From positions 62,001 through 126,000 of IMG/VR virus record IMGVR_UViG_3300023179_000029: a stretch of DNA of 64,000 bases. The stretch is one strand, 5' to 3'. The notes beneath the pieces are model-generated. The model was not told the DNA's origin. It worked only from the letters and a program-made list of their open reading frames with translations, and did not search any database. The translations under genes were made by a program, and so were the position numbers. This DNA comes from a virus. Position 1 is the stretch's first letter. Every line of letters begins with the position of its first letter. Of the stretch, positions 1 through 8,499 are shown in pieces.

Positions 1-1050
1 TTGTGCATATGTCGCTAGGCCTAATTGCCATGGATTTAAATTTCCGCCTCTCATCAAATTTGCTTGCACTAATCCATTATTTTGTAAACGATTAATTGCT
101 AAGGCGGGTACACCAGTGGTCAAAGTCATGGCGGTCATTGTTTTGACTCCATTTAAAAACGTTCCGCCCGTTTGTCTTGATAAATCTCCAAATTGATTAA
201 CATCGTTCATCATTTGATTGACATTGACATGAGCAGCCCTAGCCGCAGGAACTAAATCTTTCATTGCGTCAGTAAAATCTCTAACGCTGTTGGACCCGTA
301 TCTAACGCTTTTATCAAGCATTTCATGCACCAATGGGTCGCTCGCAAATCCCGCTCCGATGCTTTTATTTAATTCGACCAATCCTGAAAAAACAGAATTA
401 AATCCAGAGGTTCCTTGATTGTATCCAAGACCTAGAGTTGCTTTACCAAGTTCTTCCGCCTGTCCAGTAGTAATTCCGCCCCGCCACCCAGTTTTTAAAG
501 CGCTTAATTTAAATTTAAGACCTTCTACGAGCGCAGGATTAAAAGGCGAACGAAAACCAATATCGGTTCCGGGAATAGTAACGTCGCCACTGGCGCCACT
601 AATCCCTTGCATCTCTCCAATACTATTTAATTCGGTGGCGATAGCTCCATATTTGGCTCCCGCTTTTGAAACTGTGTCTACAACAGCCTTTGCACGGGGT
701 ACGTAATCTGATCCCGCTTTAGAGAAAAATTGGGCGCCTTTTTCAGCAGATCTTTCTATAGCTTTTGGCGGCCGACTAATACCATCTTCTTGTTCTTGTT
801 TGCTTCTTTTCTTTTCTAATGAAGAACTTAATTTACTAAGTCCGGCAGAAGCCAGTTTGAACATATCATTACTTTTGCCTGCGGGTGTAATGCTAGAATT
901 AGGGGGTGTTGATTGACTGCCTTCCTCGCCTTCTGCTGCGCCAACGCCACCGCTTTTAACGCTAATGTCAATATCGGATAAAACTCCCTTGATTTCCCCT
1001 AGGAGCTTAACGACTTCAGCGTTACCGATGGCTTCTATATTGTCTGGCAT
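1..1050 (-). CDS. Tail tape measure protein, N-terminal part (partial)
   Basis: Open minus-strand frame of 350 codons running off the left edge without a stop; starts MPDNIEAIGNAEVV at 1050. The N-terminus has an acidic helix, then a Gly/Ser/Pro linker (about residues 30-55) and long Ala/Gly/Ser-rich, helix-prone sequence with short hydrophobic stretches. It is the next leftward gene after the tail-assembly chaperone pair, the standard place of the tape measure in sheathed and unsheathed tails. Tape measure proteins set tail length and help DNA entry. The assignment rests on position and composition, not on a catalytic motif. A weak GGGA lies about 6 nt before the start. The rest lies outside the window. 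Confidence 0.7.
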   Translation of the reverse strand, partial: MPDNIEAIGNAEVVKLLGEIKGVLSDIDISVKSGGVGAAEGEEGSQSTPPNSSITPAGKSNDMFKLASAGLSKLSSSLEKKRSKQEQEDGISRPPKAIERSAEKGAQFFSKAGSDYVPRAKAVVDTVSKAGAKYGAIATELNSIGEMQGISGASGDVTIPGTDIGFRSPFNPALVEGLKFKLSALKTGWRGGITTGQAEELGKATLGLGYNQGTSGFNSVFSGLVELNKSIGAGFASDPLVHEMLDKSVRYGSNSVRDFTDAMKDLVPAARAAHVNVNQMMNDVNQFGDLSRQTGGTFLNGVKTMTAMTLTTGVPALAINRLQNNGLVQANLMRGGNLNPWQLGLATYAQ

Positions 1051-1078
1051 TGTAATCCCGTTCTATCTATGCTATCAT
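1050..1078 (+). promoter_or_regulatory. Sigma-70-like promoter for the 178-aa membrane protein
   Basis: TTGTAA (1050-1055), 17 nt, TATCAT (1073-1078). Transcription should begin about 7 nt later, at or next to the ATG at 1086, which has no Shine-Dalgarno, so the message is probably leaderless. The promoter overlaps the start of the divergent tape-measure gene. Confidence 0.55.
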
Positions 1079-1085
1079 CATAGCT

Positions 1086-1622
1086 ATGAAACTAACTTTG
1101 AATAAAATTCTATTTTCAATTTGGATCGGATTTATATTGATTCAGAGCAATAATCCAAATCCCAATTCAACATCAAGTATGAACTTTTTGAAAATTACTG
1201 GTTTATTAATTGCTATTGCAATAATTAATTGGTGGATTTCAGAGACAATAGAGCAAAATAAGCGCTTGGAAGAACATGGAGGCGTCGACCCTTGGGAAGT
1301 TTATCGCAAATACGTTTATCAATACTATTACATGTCTGGTGAAATTGGTGGTTGGACGGTTACCTCCATTAATTTGCCGACGCCATTTGATTCAGAATAT
1401 TATAAGCACAAAGAAATATGGCATAAGCCCGGTTATTGGCAAGACGAATGGAAGGCTTTTTGTCTTGGCATGCCTTCAGTTTACACTGAAGCCAAGAGCT
1501 TGCCAGCACCTTGGCGCGGCCCGACCATGAGTTCAATCAATCCATCTATTTATTACAAGGGTACCGAACAAGAGATTCGCTCATGGCGCGAAAATCTACT
1601 TAATGACGCCCTCCCTCTTTAA
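1086..1622 (+). CDS. Putative two-pass membrane protein, unknown function
   Basis: 178 residues, rightward, inside the leftward tail operon between the chaperone pair and the tape measure. Two hydrophobic stretches lie at the N-terminus (about residues 8-20 and 35-50), followed by a soluble domain rich in Tyr and Trp (WEVYRKYVYQYYY, KPGYWQDEW). No family recognised. Its last 27 nt overlap, antisense, the end of the frameshifted chaperone reading frame. It has its own promoter and probably a leaderless start, so it looks like an independently expressed insertion (moron), possibly acting at the host envelope. Coding status is supported by protein-like composition; function is unknown. Confidence 0.6.
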   Translation: MKLTLNKILFSIWIGFILIQSNNPNPNSTSSMNFLKITGLLIAIAIINWWISETIEQNKRLEEHGGVDPWEVYRKYVYQYYYMSGEIGGWTVTSINLPTPFDSEYYKHKEIWHKPGYWQDEWKAFCLGMPSVYTEAKSLPAPWRGPTMSSINPSIYYKGTEQEIRSWRENLLNDALPL

Positions 1623-2368
1623 TTCAGCAAGCAGCTTATTAACATCGTCCTCTGTTTCAGGGACAACGGCATCAATTTCAAAATCGCCTTCTTCGACATC
1701 GGCTTCATTAAATAGAGCGCCATACAAATCAGGGTTAGAAATAAAGATGCTATTTTTTAACTCAGCTTCTTTTTGCTGAAGCGCATTTTTGGAATCTACG
1801 GAAATTTTGTATATAAGAAGCCTGCGTTGAACAGCATTTAATCCTGTTCTTCGGCCTCCAACATGTTCATAATTTCCGATACTGTTGATGAATCGGCCTT
1901 CGGCATCGAAGAGTCTGGCGAGGCCGTAAAGGTACTCAGACTCTCTTGTGATAAATTTTCCATTTCCTCCAAAACGTTCGCCTGTCTTTCAAGTAATTGC
2001 AAATAAGCGTTATAAATATGAACAATGGTTGGTTCATACCAATTACTGATTAAATAATTAAAGCGACCTCGGGCGTTGTCTTTTTTATTAAACCCGGCTT
2101 TTGGACAAAATTCTTCTTCGCCATCAACTGAAACTAATGCCAAGGCAACTTGAGCAGCTACCCAAGCTTTACCTTGACCAACTGTTTCATTGTATTCTTT
2201 AATTAATAAAGAACATAATAGCTGTTCTTCTAAACGTAGAGTTCTAATTACAAATTCATGACCGCAATAATCAACAACGTCTTCAAGATATCCTAGCCAA
2301 AGAAGGCCATTCACATCTTCTAAAACGTCGTCAGGGAACTCGTCTTTAACTTCAAAATTACTTTCCAT
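1596..2368 (-). CDS. Tail assembly chaperone, long form (-1 frameshift product)
   Basis: About 257 residues made by a -1 ribosomal frameshift out of the short chaperone. Frame 0 is read to Leu (codon 1954-1952), then the ribosome slips on A_AAT_TTA (1952-1958) and continues ITRESEYLYGLARLFD... to a TAG at 1596-1598. The downstream frame has no ATG of its own at the right place and encodes a clearly protein-like 118-residue tail. Seven nt after the slippery site comes an 8-bp stem (AGAGTCTG/CAGACTCT). This matches the gpG/gpGT arrangement of lambda and most long-tailed phages, where both forms bind the tape measure and recruit tube subunits. The gene sits directly upstream of the tape measure, as expected. 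Confidence 0.85.
1838..2368 (-). CDS. Tail assembly chaperone, short form
   Basis: Frame-0 product, about 176 residues from MESNFEVKDE, ending at TAA 1838-1840. An in-frame TTG at 2392 and an ATG at 2371 lie upstream, but AAGG is best spaced (5 nt) for the ATG at 2368. Acidic helical protein with a Ser/Thr-rich end. It lies after the tube protein gene and before the tape measure, and it carries the frameshift site, so its role as the abundant chaperone form (gpG-like) is well supported by gene order. Confidence 0.82.
   Translation of the reverse strand: MESNFEVKDEFPDDVLEDVNGLLWLGYLEDVVDYCGHEFVIRTLRLEEQLLCSLLIKEYNETVGQGKAWVAAQVALALVSVDGEEEFCPKAGFNKKDNARGRFNYLISNWYEPTIVHIYNAYLQLLERQANVLEEMENLSQESLSTFTASPDSSMPKADSSTVSEIMNMLEAEEQD
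1910..1958 (-). promoter_or_regulatory. Programmed -1 frameshift signal
   Basis: Slippery heptamer AAATTTA (1958-1952 on the minus strand) in the X_XXY_YYZ phase, a 7-nt spacer, then stem arms AGAGTCTG (1944-1937) and CAGACTCT (1917-1910) around a 19-nt loop. Heptamer phase, spacer length and stem are all within the range of known -1 signals. Confidence 0.85.
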
Positions 2369-2417
2369 CATAACCTTTCTTTTAACCCCCAAAAGGGGAC
2401 TTTAAACTTTTTATAAA

Positions 2418-3065
2418 TTAACCGAATGTGGTGGTGGTAGAGTCATAAGGAGTGACTCCACCAAGGTTCGTAGACCGGCGCTGAAGCATTGGATTGCGAC
2501 CACCGCGAGTCATGAACGTATAATTTACAAGTACGTTTTTAACAATTTCAAGTTTGCCAATTTCAATTTGCTCGCCATCTTCAACATTAGAAATGACGCA
2601 ATTGTGATACTCTTCGGTATAAGGTTTCATTGTCTTGCCGCGAATTTGAGGCGGCTTAATGTATTTAACAATGCGGATTGGTCGTGGAGAGTTTGACACT
2701 GCATTAAAAATACCGACAATATCGACCGGACCATGCCCTTTACCAAGAATTGAATCTTTAGAAACTTGTGAAGTGCCTGCTGCGTCTCCGCCTAGGTAAC
2801 TTGCAAGTCGTTCCCAAACTTGAGAACCATAAAGTTCAAAAAGCTGAAGTGTAATTGCGCCCATGCCCGCTGCCTGAGAGGTAACAAGCTCTACTGGATA
2901 TGGCTCATCAAGGGGGTGAATTTCTTTAGTTGGGGTAACAGGAGTCGGAGAAGTATGATCGATCTCCTTAGCGAAAAGAATGGGCTTATCGTCCCATGTA
3001 AAAACTGTGAAACCCGAACCAGCAATTCTGATTCTATTTTTTGCGCCAATGAGGTCACTAGCCAT
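2418..3065 (-). CDS. Tail tube protein
   Basis: 215 residues starting MASDLIGAKNRIRIAG, with GGAG spaced 6 nt before the ATG. It lies immediately downstream of the sheath gene and overlaps its stop by 8 nt, the usual sheath-tube order in contractile phages. It is beta-rich, as tube proteins are. The tube forms the inner channel for DNA and is surrounded by the sheath. Assigned by order and size; a baseplate tube-like paralogue is the main alternative. Confidence 0.75.
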   Translation of the reverse strand: MASDLIGAKNRIRIAGSGFTVFTWDDKPILFAKEIDHTSPTPVTPTKEIHPLDEPYPVELVTSQAAGMGAITLQLFELYGSQVWERLASYLGGDAAGTSQVSKDSILGKGHGPVDIVGIFNAVSNSPRPIRIVKYIKPPQIRGKTMKPYTEEYHNCVISNVEDGEQIEIGKLEIVKNVLVNYTFMTRGGRNPMLQRRSTNLGGVTPYDSTTTTFG

Positions 3066-5112
3066 TTGTCACTCCTGAGTTATTTGTATTAGTTAGTGTT
3101 AATGATCCTGATGTAAGGTCTACTGCAAATGAAACATTTACATAGTTTACTGGGAATGATGGGCGGTAACTAAACGTTACATTAATAATAGTTGGGTTAA
3201 GATCTTTGAATGTTGCGACAACATCTCCGTAACCAACAATGTCGCCGTCTGTAACAAGCGTTTGTAGCACTCCGCGAATTGCACTTTCAACAACAAGCGG
3301 AGCATTGTTGTCGGCAACAACGGTTCCAATAATCTGATTATCAATAGTTTGTAGGACTGAAAGTACCATTTTCTGTTTTGCTCTAACAACCGAAAGTTCT
3401 GATTTAGCAACAGTTTCAGTATTAACTGTTAAAGCATGTCTTACTTGAATGACCCCGTTACTATTTGTTTCAATAACAAATAGTCCATTTTGCGCATCTA
3501 GGTTCTTGTCGTCTTTACTGCGTGGATCAACATAAGTAAGACCAAGAAGGCTCTTACGAGTTAAAGTTTGTGAAGGCGCAAATCCAACCATGCGGCCTGC
3601 AATCGCGGCTGCGGCGTACTGACCGCCGATATCCACAGAGGCTCCTTTTGGAGACACAGTTTGGAATTTCGTAGGAGAAATGAGTACTGCCTGCTGGTCA
3701 TCGTCTAAAGTAGAAGCATGGCCTCGTAATGTATTTGGAAGGCCGTAATTTGGACTAGATACCCCATCTTCGCCTGCAATTAAAATTACATAATTTTGGT
3801 TAGAAGTTCTTTGAGATACGGTATATTTTTGACATTCTTTGATAATTCCAATTTGCGTATCATCTGTTAAATTAACATTGCTTCCTTGATATTGACCAAT
3901 TACAGGAACAATAACTCCAAGATTTTCCAAACTTTGTAATTTCTGTAAAGTAGGGTTCCATGTTGTAGTGGCATTGGCTATTTCAACGTCACTGGGCTGT
4001 ACGGCAACGTCATTAACTAATTTAAATAATGGTTGAATCCAAATGCGAGTCGCGCCGTTTAAGAAAGCAAGCGAGGCGGCTAAAGTGATGGGTTGGTTAA
4101 TAGTTTTTTGATCAGGTTCAACAAAAGCGGGGCCAAATTTATTAATAATGTCTGACATATTAGTATATAATTTGGCGGTAAAATGATCGCTTGGAGTATA
4201 TTTCCAAATGACTGCAACATAAATACCATCTGGGATTTGAGTTGCTCCAGTCGTGTCAGAAGCGGGGACATACACACTAATAGTACCCGGAGTCAGGACC
4301 GTACCGTAAGTAGTCGGCGTACCGGTTGTACTGTTTGCAACGGTAAAAGTATATCCATTGATGGCGGTTACTGTAAACGTGCCATTGTATCCGTCATGGG
4401 CTGAATCAAATCCACTAATAATGACGGTATTACCAACAGAATAACCATGAGTAGTAGTACCCGTTGTATAAGTTACTCCACCCGTGCCACTTCCTCCGCC
4501 TACAGCGGTTGTGGCTACAGCGCTAATAGTTGTGGCGGTTCCGTGTGATGTAGGAACATTATCAACGGTGTTCCTTGTTACTCCGGTTAACGTTACCGTG
4601 CCGGTTCCTGATTTACCAGTGTAAGTGATTGCGTCATCTTCAATAAGAATTGTCTGAGGATTGCTACTAGAAGCAGCGGGAAGTAGTGTCGCACCGGTGG
4701 TTACAGTAATTTTAATATCATCTGTTGATGTCGCAGATGAAATTGCTTTACTAAGAGTAGCACTAAAAGCGCTTGAGGCAGCCTTTGTCCTACGAATATA
4801 TTTAAGATTGTTTTCTGTTACAATCTCGTATTGAGTTCCTTGTGTATAGCCAACTGCGCTGTTATAAGCGCTGCCGCCCTTTAGAGGGTTGACAGCTGCA
4901 ACGGATTGGATTGCAAATGTACTTGATGCATTTGCTGGAACGCCTAATCTTACTTTGTTTAATCCACTTAGCTTAATTGGATTGGTGCTTACGCTTTCGT
5001 ATTCTGGAACGTAGCCAATAAGACAAATGTCGTCTGGCGTAGCAATGAGTGGCGCCACGCTAGGCTGCGTGGTTTCTTGAATTGAGACGCCGGGTGCTTG
5101 ATAAGTTGCCAT
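3058..5112 (-). CDS. Contractile tail sheath protein
   Basis: 684 residues. The N-terminus MATYQAPGVSIQE is the hallmark of phage sheath proteins (Y-x-x-PGV-x-x-x-E). A Ser/Thr/Gly-rich insertion around residues 100-290 looks like exposed immunoglobulin-like or decoration domains. The C-terminal part (DIVGYGDVVATFKDL to FSYRPSFPVNYV) resembles the conserved sheath end that joins neighbouring subunits. It contracts to drive the tube into the host and defines the phage as myovirus-like. The tube gene follows directly. Confidence 0.92.
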   Translation of the reverse strand: MATYQAPGVSIQETTQPSVAPLIATPDDICLIGYVPEYESVSTNPIKLSGLNKVRLGVPANASSTFAIQSVAAVNPLKGGSAYNSAVGYTQGTQYEIVTENNLKYIRRTKAASSAFSATLSKAISSATSTDDIKITVTTGATLLPAASSSNPQTILIEDDAITYTGKSGTGTVTLTGVTRNTVDNVPTSHGTATTISAVATTAVGGGSGTGGVTYTTGTTTHGYSVGNTVIISGFDSAHDGYNGTFTVTAINGYTFTVANSTTGTPTTYGTVLTPGTISVYVPASDTTGATQIPDGIYVAVIWKYTPSDHFTAKLYTNMSDIINKFGPAFVEPDQKTINQPITLAASLAFLNGATRIWIQPLFKLVNDVAVQPSDVEIANATTTWNPTLQKLQSLENLGVIVPVIGQYQGSNVNLTDDTQIGIIKECQKYTVSQRTSNQNYVILIAGEDGVSSPNYGLPNTLRGHASTLDDDQQAVLISPTKFQTVSPKGASVDIGGQYAAAAIAGRMVGFAPSQTLTRKSLLGLTYVDPRSKDDKNLDAQNGLFVIETNSNGVIQVRHALTVNTETVAKSELSVVRAKQKMVLSVLQTIDNQIIGTVVADNNAPLVVESAIRGVLQTLVTDGDIVGYGDVVATFKDLNPTIINVTFSYRPSFPVNYVNVSFAVDLTSGSLTLTNTNNSGVTNG

Positions 5113-5168
5113 TAATTAAATCCTTCGGTTATTAGGTGGGAGTGCAAGTCAATAAAGAAAGGTGCGAA

Positions 5169-5825
5169 TTAATCAATTTTTGGTACTGGTTCGACTCCAT
5201 CAACATATGGATAAAGGAAAACCTTTGAAACATATTCGAATGGCATATCTGAAGGGAGGCTGTAAAACTCTCCTAAAACATTAACTCGATAAGAAGTTGT
5301 ATAAACTAGGTCATCTTCAGAATTCCATGGAACTTTATTAGTTGTTTCATTAAATCCGTTAATTTTATCTGAATTAATATTGATATAATGCCCAGCCGAA
5401 TCTGGAATTAATTCAGGCTTAGGCGGATAAATCCGATTGAAAAAATTGTTTGTGTAATCTGATAGATCCCCCATAGCAATAGTTTGGACAATGGTATCTG
5501 CAATTAAGTCTCTATCAAGAGAAGATAGGGTATTAATTGAAAATTCAATATCTCCGTTATACATATAATGTTTAAATTTCCAAATTTTTCCATCTTCGCT
5601 TTGAAATATTTCTTCGTGCCCAACTCCGACATTTTTAATTTCAGTTTCATAAAATTGAATAACAACCGCTGGAAATTTCTGCCTTTCTTTAGGAAACTCA
5701 ATGGTGACATTGGTTTCTTGTAATTTATTATCTACATGATTGGCAAAAACTGGTTTGAGTGATTCTACTAAAGCAGTTTTAATATAAGTCTTATATCGAA
5801 CTGTTTTTTCAGGCAAATAATTCAT
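5169..5825 (-). CDS. Tail terminator/completion-like protein
   Basis: 218 residues (MNYLPEKTVRYKTYIKTAL). Start overlaps the end of the 280-aa gene upstream by 4 nt (ATGA). Its place just before the sheath, mixed alpha/beta composition and length fit a tail terminator or connector protein that caps the tail and joins the neck. No diagnostic motif seen; assigned by gene order. Confidence 0.5.
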   Translation of the reverse strand: MNYLPEKTVRYKTYIKTALVESLKPVFANHVDNKLQETNVTIEFPKERQKFPAVVIQFYETEIKNVGVGHEEIFQSEDGKIWKFKHYMYNGDIEFSINTLSSLDRDLIADTIVQTIAMGDLSDYTNNFFNRIYPPKPELIPDSAGHYININSDKINGFNETTNKVPWNSEDDLVYTTSYRVNVLGEFYSLPSDMPFEYVSKVFLYPYVDGVEPVPKID

Positions 5826-6664
5826 CGATCTATCTCAACGTTCATAAGTATATGATTACTAGGCAATAAAGTAATTTCGTAATTTTGATTAACCATATGC
5901 CTGTTTCCTAAATCGCCAGAATATTCCCTTCGACCTTTACGATCTAATCCTCTTATAGTCACGGGATTAGTTAATTTTGCTTGATATCTACGAGTTGAAT
6001 TTGCAAAAAATCCATTTTCATCTAATTCAATATTAATAATTAAATCATTATCGTTAACTTTGGGAAACCACCCCATTGTAACTTGGGCAGTCTGCACTTG
6101 TATCATTGCACCAGTTGGAGTTAAAGTGAAAAAATCTTGGGCGGAATCAGGTTGAATCAAATAAGTGACAATTCCCGGCCCATATCCTCTGTATTTAGGA
6201 GCTTGAATCCAAGAGGAATCCGGGGCTTCATCAGCCCTTATTATATTGCCATTTGATGGATCAATCCATTCATCTTCCGATTTTTCTTTTGATACAAAAC
6301 CAGATCCCCAAGAAAAATGATCATTATTTCGGGTTTGACCATAAATGTTGTCAAAATTTGGCGAACGTTCGGCAATATTATTTTCAACGTCATCAATTGT
6401 AAACATTTTTTTAATGATGACTGGTTGACCCATTCTGCGCATTAAATCATAAACTTGTCGCCGTAAGCGTTTAATATCTTGAGGTGCGGATTCTTCACCA
6501 ACGTATTTAGATAAATATAAAAGCTGATCATGAATTTTACTTTTAATGCCAAAATCCATAGCCAAAGAAGACGTAGCGTTGATTAAAGTTTCAACCGATA
6601 CGCCAGCATTTAAATTACCTTCAGTTTGAAGGATTTTTGCTGTATTATCTATATAATTAGTCAT
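5822..6664 (-). CDS. Virion structural protein, neck region
   Basis: 280 residues, no family recognised. An N-terminal helical half (residues 1-90, with RLRRQVYDLMRRMG) is followed by a beta-rich half with many Trp, Tyr and Pro. It sits between a small beta protein and the terminator-like gene, in the part of the operon that usually encodes head-tail joining proteins. Translation is coupled to the next gene by an ATGA overlap. Confidence 0.5.
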   Translation of the reverse strand: MTNYIDNTAKILQTEGNLNAGVSVETLINATSSLAMDFGIKSKIHDQLLYLSKYVGEESAPQDIKRLRRQVYDLMRRMGQPVIIKKMFTIDDVENNIAERSPNFDNIYGQTRNNDHFSWGSGFVSKEKSEDEWIDPSNGNIIRADEAPDSSWIQAPKYRGYGPGIVTYLIQPDSAQDFFTLTPTGAMIQVQTAQVTMGWFPKVNDNDLIINIELDENGFFANSTRRYQAKLTNPVTIRGLDRKGRREYSGDLGNRHMVNQNYEITLLPSNHILMNVEIDR

Positions 6665-6672
6665 TAGACCCC

Positions 6673-7152
6673 TTAAGTTAGGGTAATGACCAAACTACCG
6701 GCGCTAATATCAAATGTGTCTCCACTGGCCATAGTTACCGGAGCAGACAAGTCGCCAAACCAAAGAAGGTTTCCGCTTGTTAATGCATCCCAAATACCCA
6801 TAGCGACAATTGGCACTGAGGCAGTTGCACCGGAAGTTCCAGCCCAATACCCGCTAGCCGAAAATGATATTTTTCCGTTAGTCACTGGAGTCGATCCGGT
6901 ATTTGATACAATTCCAGTTGTTGTATCAATGGTCCAATAAGGATTACCGCCAGCAGAAGTTGTATAGACTTGAGGGCGGCTATAGCCGCTTCCTTGAACT
7001 TCAACACCATTGGTCATAGTACCATCGCTATTAATAATAGGACTAGTAACAAATAATCCTACGTAGGTTGCTGTATGCCAAGATGGAGTTGGAGCAACTC
7101 CTAGACTTTGTTGAACTAGTCTATTTCTAAGATATGGTGTAATGTTTGCCAT
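6673..7152 (-). CDS. Small beta-sandwich virion protein
   Basis: 159 residues, MANITPYLRNRLVQQSLG. The order of conserved-looking elements (T-Y-VGLF near residue 30, EVQGSGYSR near 52, a W-A-type strand, MGIWDA, GNLLWFGDL and a final GDTFDISAGSLVITL strand) recalls a common small phage virion domain found as tail-fibre or decoration modules. Exact place in the particle is unknown. Confidence 0.55.
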   Translation of the reverse strand: MANITPYLRNRLVQQSLGVAPTPSWHTATYVGLFVTSPIINSDGTMTNGVEVQGSGYSRPQVYTTSAGGNPYWTIDTTTGIVSNTGSTPVTNGKISFSASGYWAGTSGATASVPIVAMGIWDALTSGNLLWFGDLSAPVTMASGDTFDISAGSLVITLT

Positions 7153-7185
7153 CGTATATTAAGGTGTCGTAATTTATGATTAATA

Positions 7186-8085
7186 CTACCAATAACCGCG
7201 TCCAACAGACCTTGCACGCATTGGCGCAGGAATAAGACGACCGGCTTTTGCAGAAACAAGAAGCTTGCTGTGGCCAAGTTGAAGAAACCCGCGTTTATAA
7301 AGAGCTACCCAACGGTCATATTGAGCTTTTTCAAGAGTATGCATTGTCTCCCAGCGTTGAAGATAATCGCGACGATCTTGAAAGGCAACTTGCGCACCAG
7401 TGGGCATGGGTTGTTCAACGTATGAACGCATAATGTGACGAAGGGCTTGAATAAATACCCCTTGCACAAGAAGAGGATAATTATTTGTTACCGTGTAAGT
7501 CGCAGGAGTCGCCCCGTCAGAATGAACGAAATCTGCAATTCCAAGATTGGTTGGAGGATTTTGATAATTAATATCAAAAAGAGCATCGTTAATAAACTTT
7601 TCCATTTTTTCTTCACGGAAAAAATTCATTGTTACATCTTGTAACCAAGGCCCTTCATGCTCGGCATCAAAACAATCTTCTAATTTAGTCCAAACGCCAT
7701 CAGCCACAACCCGAACGGGGGAATCAACAATTTCAAATGGATCAAAAATTTCAAAATCCACTCTAGTTGATTTCGAAGTTCCGTCTATTAATTCAAATGT
7801 TGCTACACCAATATGGTGCCCTAATTGCGGAACCTCGGTAATCCCATTAGTTTGATAATCACTGGGTTCAAAAATTAATAAACCGGTCCCATTTTCAAGC
7901 ACCTCTCCTTGAATTGGATTTCCATTATTAGACCTTGTTTTATCCGGATATTGAATAACAAATGAAACGGAGCCAAGGTCTTCGTAAGAATGAGGTTGGT
8001 CATTCTCGTCATAAGGACGAGCGATAAGGCGAACGGAATCGCCTAAAGCAACAATTTTTAATTGACTGTCAAATCCAAGGCTCAT
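7186..8085 (-). CDS. Head-tail adaptor/neck protein (putative)
   Basis: About 299 residues from MSLGFDSQLK; the frame also opens at a TTG at 8106, and neither start has a clear ribosome site. The N-terminal third is an immunoglobulin-like beta domain (about 10-125). The C-terminal part contains RRDYLQRWETMHTLEKAQYDRW, then a long basic tail rich in Arg, Ala and Pro. The gene lies between capsid and sheath genes, which suggests a connector role, but no homologue could be checked. Confidence 0.5.
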   Translation of the reverse strand: MSLGFDSQLKIVALGDSVRLIARPYDENDQPHSYEDLGSVSFVIQYPDKTRSNNGNPIQGEVLENGTGLLIFEPSDYQTNGITEVPQLGHHIGVATFELIDGTSKSTRVDFEIFDPFEIVDSPVRVVADGVWTKLEDCFDAEHEGPWLQDVTMNFFREEKMEKFINDALFDINYQNPPTNLGIADFVHSDGATPATYTVTNNYPLLVQGVFIQALRHIMRSYVEQPMPTGAQVAFQDRRDYLQRWETMHTLEKAQYDRWVALYKRGFLQLGHSKLLVSAKAGRLIPAPMRARSVGRGYW

Positions 8086-8117
8086 GCATTTATTAACTGT
8101 TGGCAATAAATGATCTT

Positions 8118-8146
8118 AAAATAAAAGGGCCGCACAAGGCGGCCCT
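8118..8146 (-). terminator. Intrinsic terminator after the coiled-coil gene
   Basis: Perfect 8-bp stem AGGGCCGC/GCGGCCCT (8126-8133, 8139-8146), 5-nt loop, followed leftward by TTTTATTTT. Lies just past the stop of the 105-aa gene and separates capsid from tail genes. Confidence 0.8.
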
Positions 8147-8168
8147 AATACTTTAAATTCAAATAAAA

Positions 8169-8486
8169 TTACTTATCTGAATCGTCAGCAGCAGGCTCGT
8201 CAGCGGGGGCCTCTTCGGCCTTAGCGGCGGCTTTCTTTGTTGACTTCTTGGGAGCGGCCTTCTTGACCTCTTCCTTAACGGTTTCAACAACTTCTTCAGT
8301 CTTGTCAACAACGGTTTCAACGGCTGACTGCGCAACCTCTACCGAATCAGTTGCAAGACTCTTAAGAGCCTCAACGACTTCCTGAAGTTCCGCCTCTGCT
8401 TTTGCAAGGCTGGACTTGAAATGTGCAATAGTGGATGTAAGAGTCCACTCGCGTAGCTCTAGATCCCTTTGATTATTTTCGCTCAT
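8169..8486 (-). CDS. Coiled-coil protein with Lys/Ala-rich tail
   Basis: 105 residues. Residues 1-70 form a long amphipathic helix (LAKAEAELQEVVEALKSLA), and residues 75-95 are KKAAPKKSTKKAAAKA, a histone-H1-like basic stretch, then an acidic end. Such proteins beside capsid genes may bind packaged DNA or act in assembly. No family recognised. Terminator follows. Confidence 0.55.
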   Translation of the reverse strand: MSENNQRDLELREWTLTSTIAHFKSSLAKAEAELQEVVEALKSLATDSVEVAQSAVETVVDKTEEVVETVKEEVKKAAPKKSTKKAAAKAEEAPADEPAADDSDK

Positions 8487-8499
8487 ATTTTTCCTTTAT

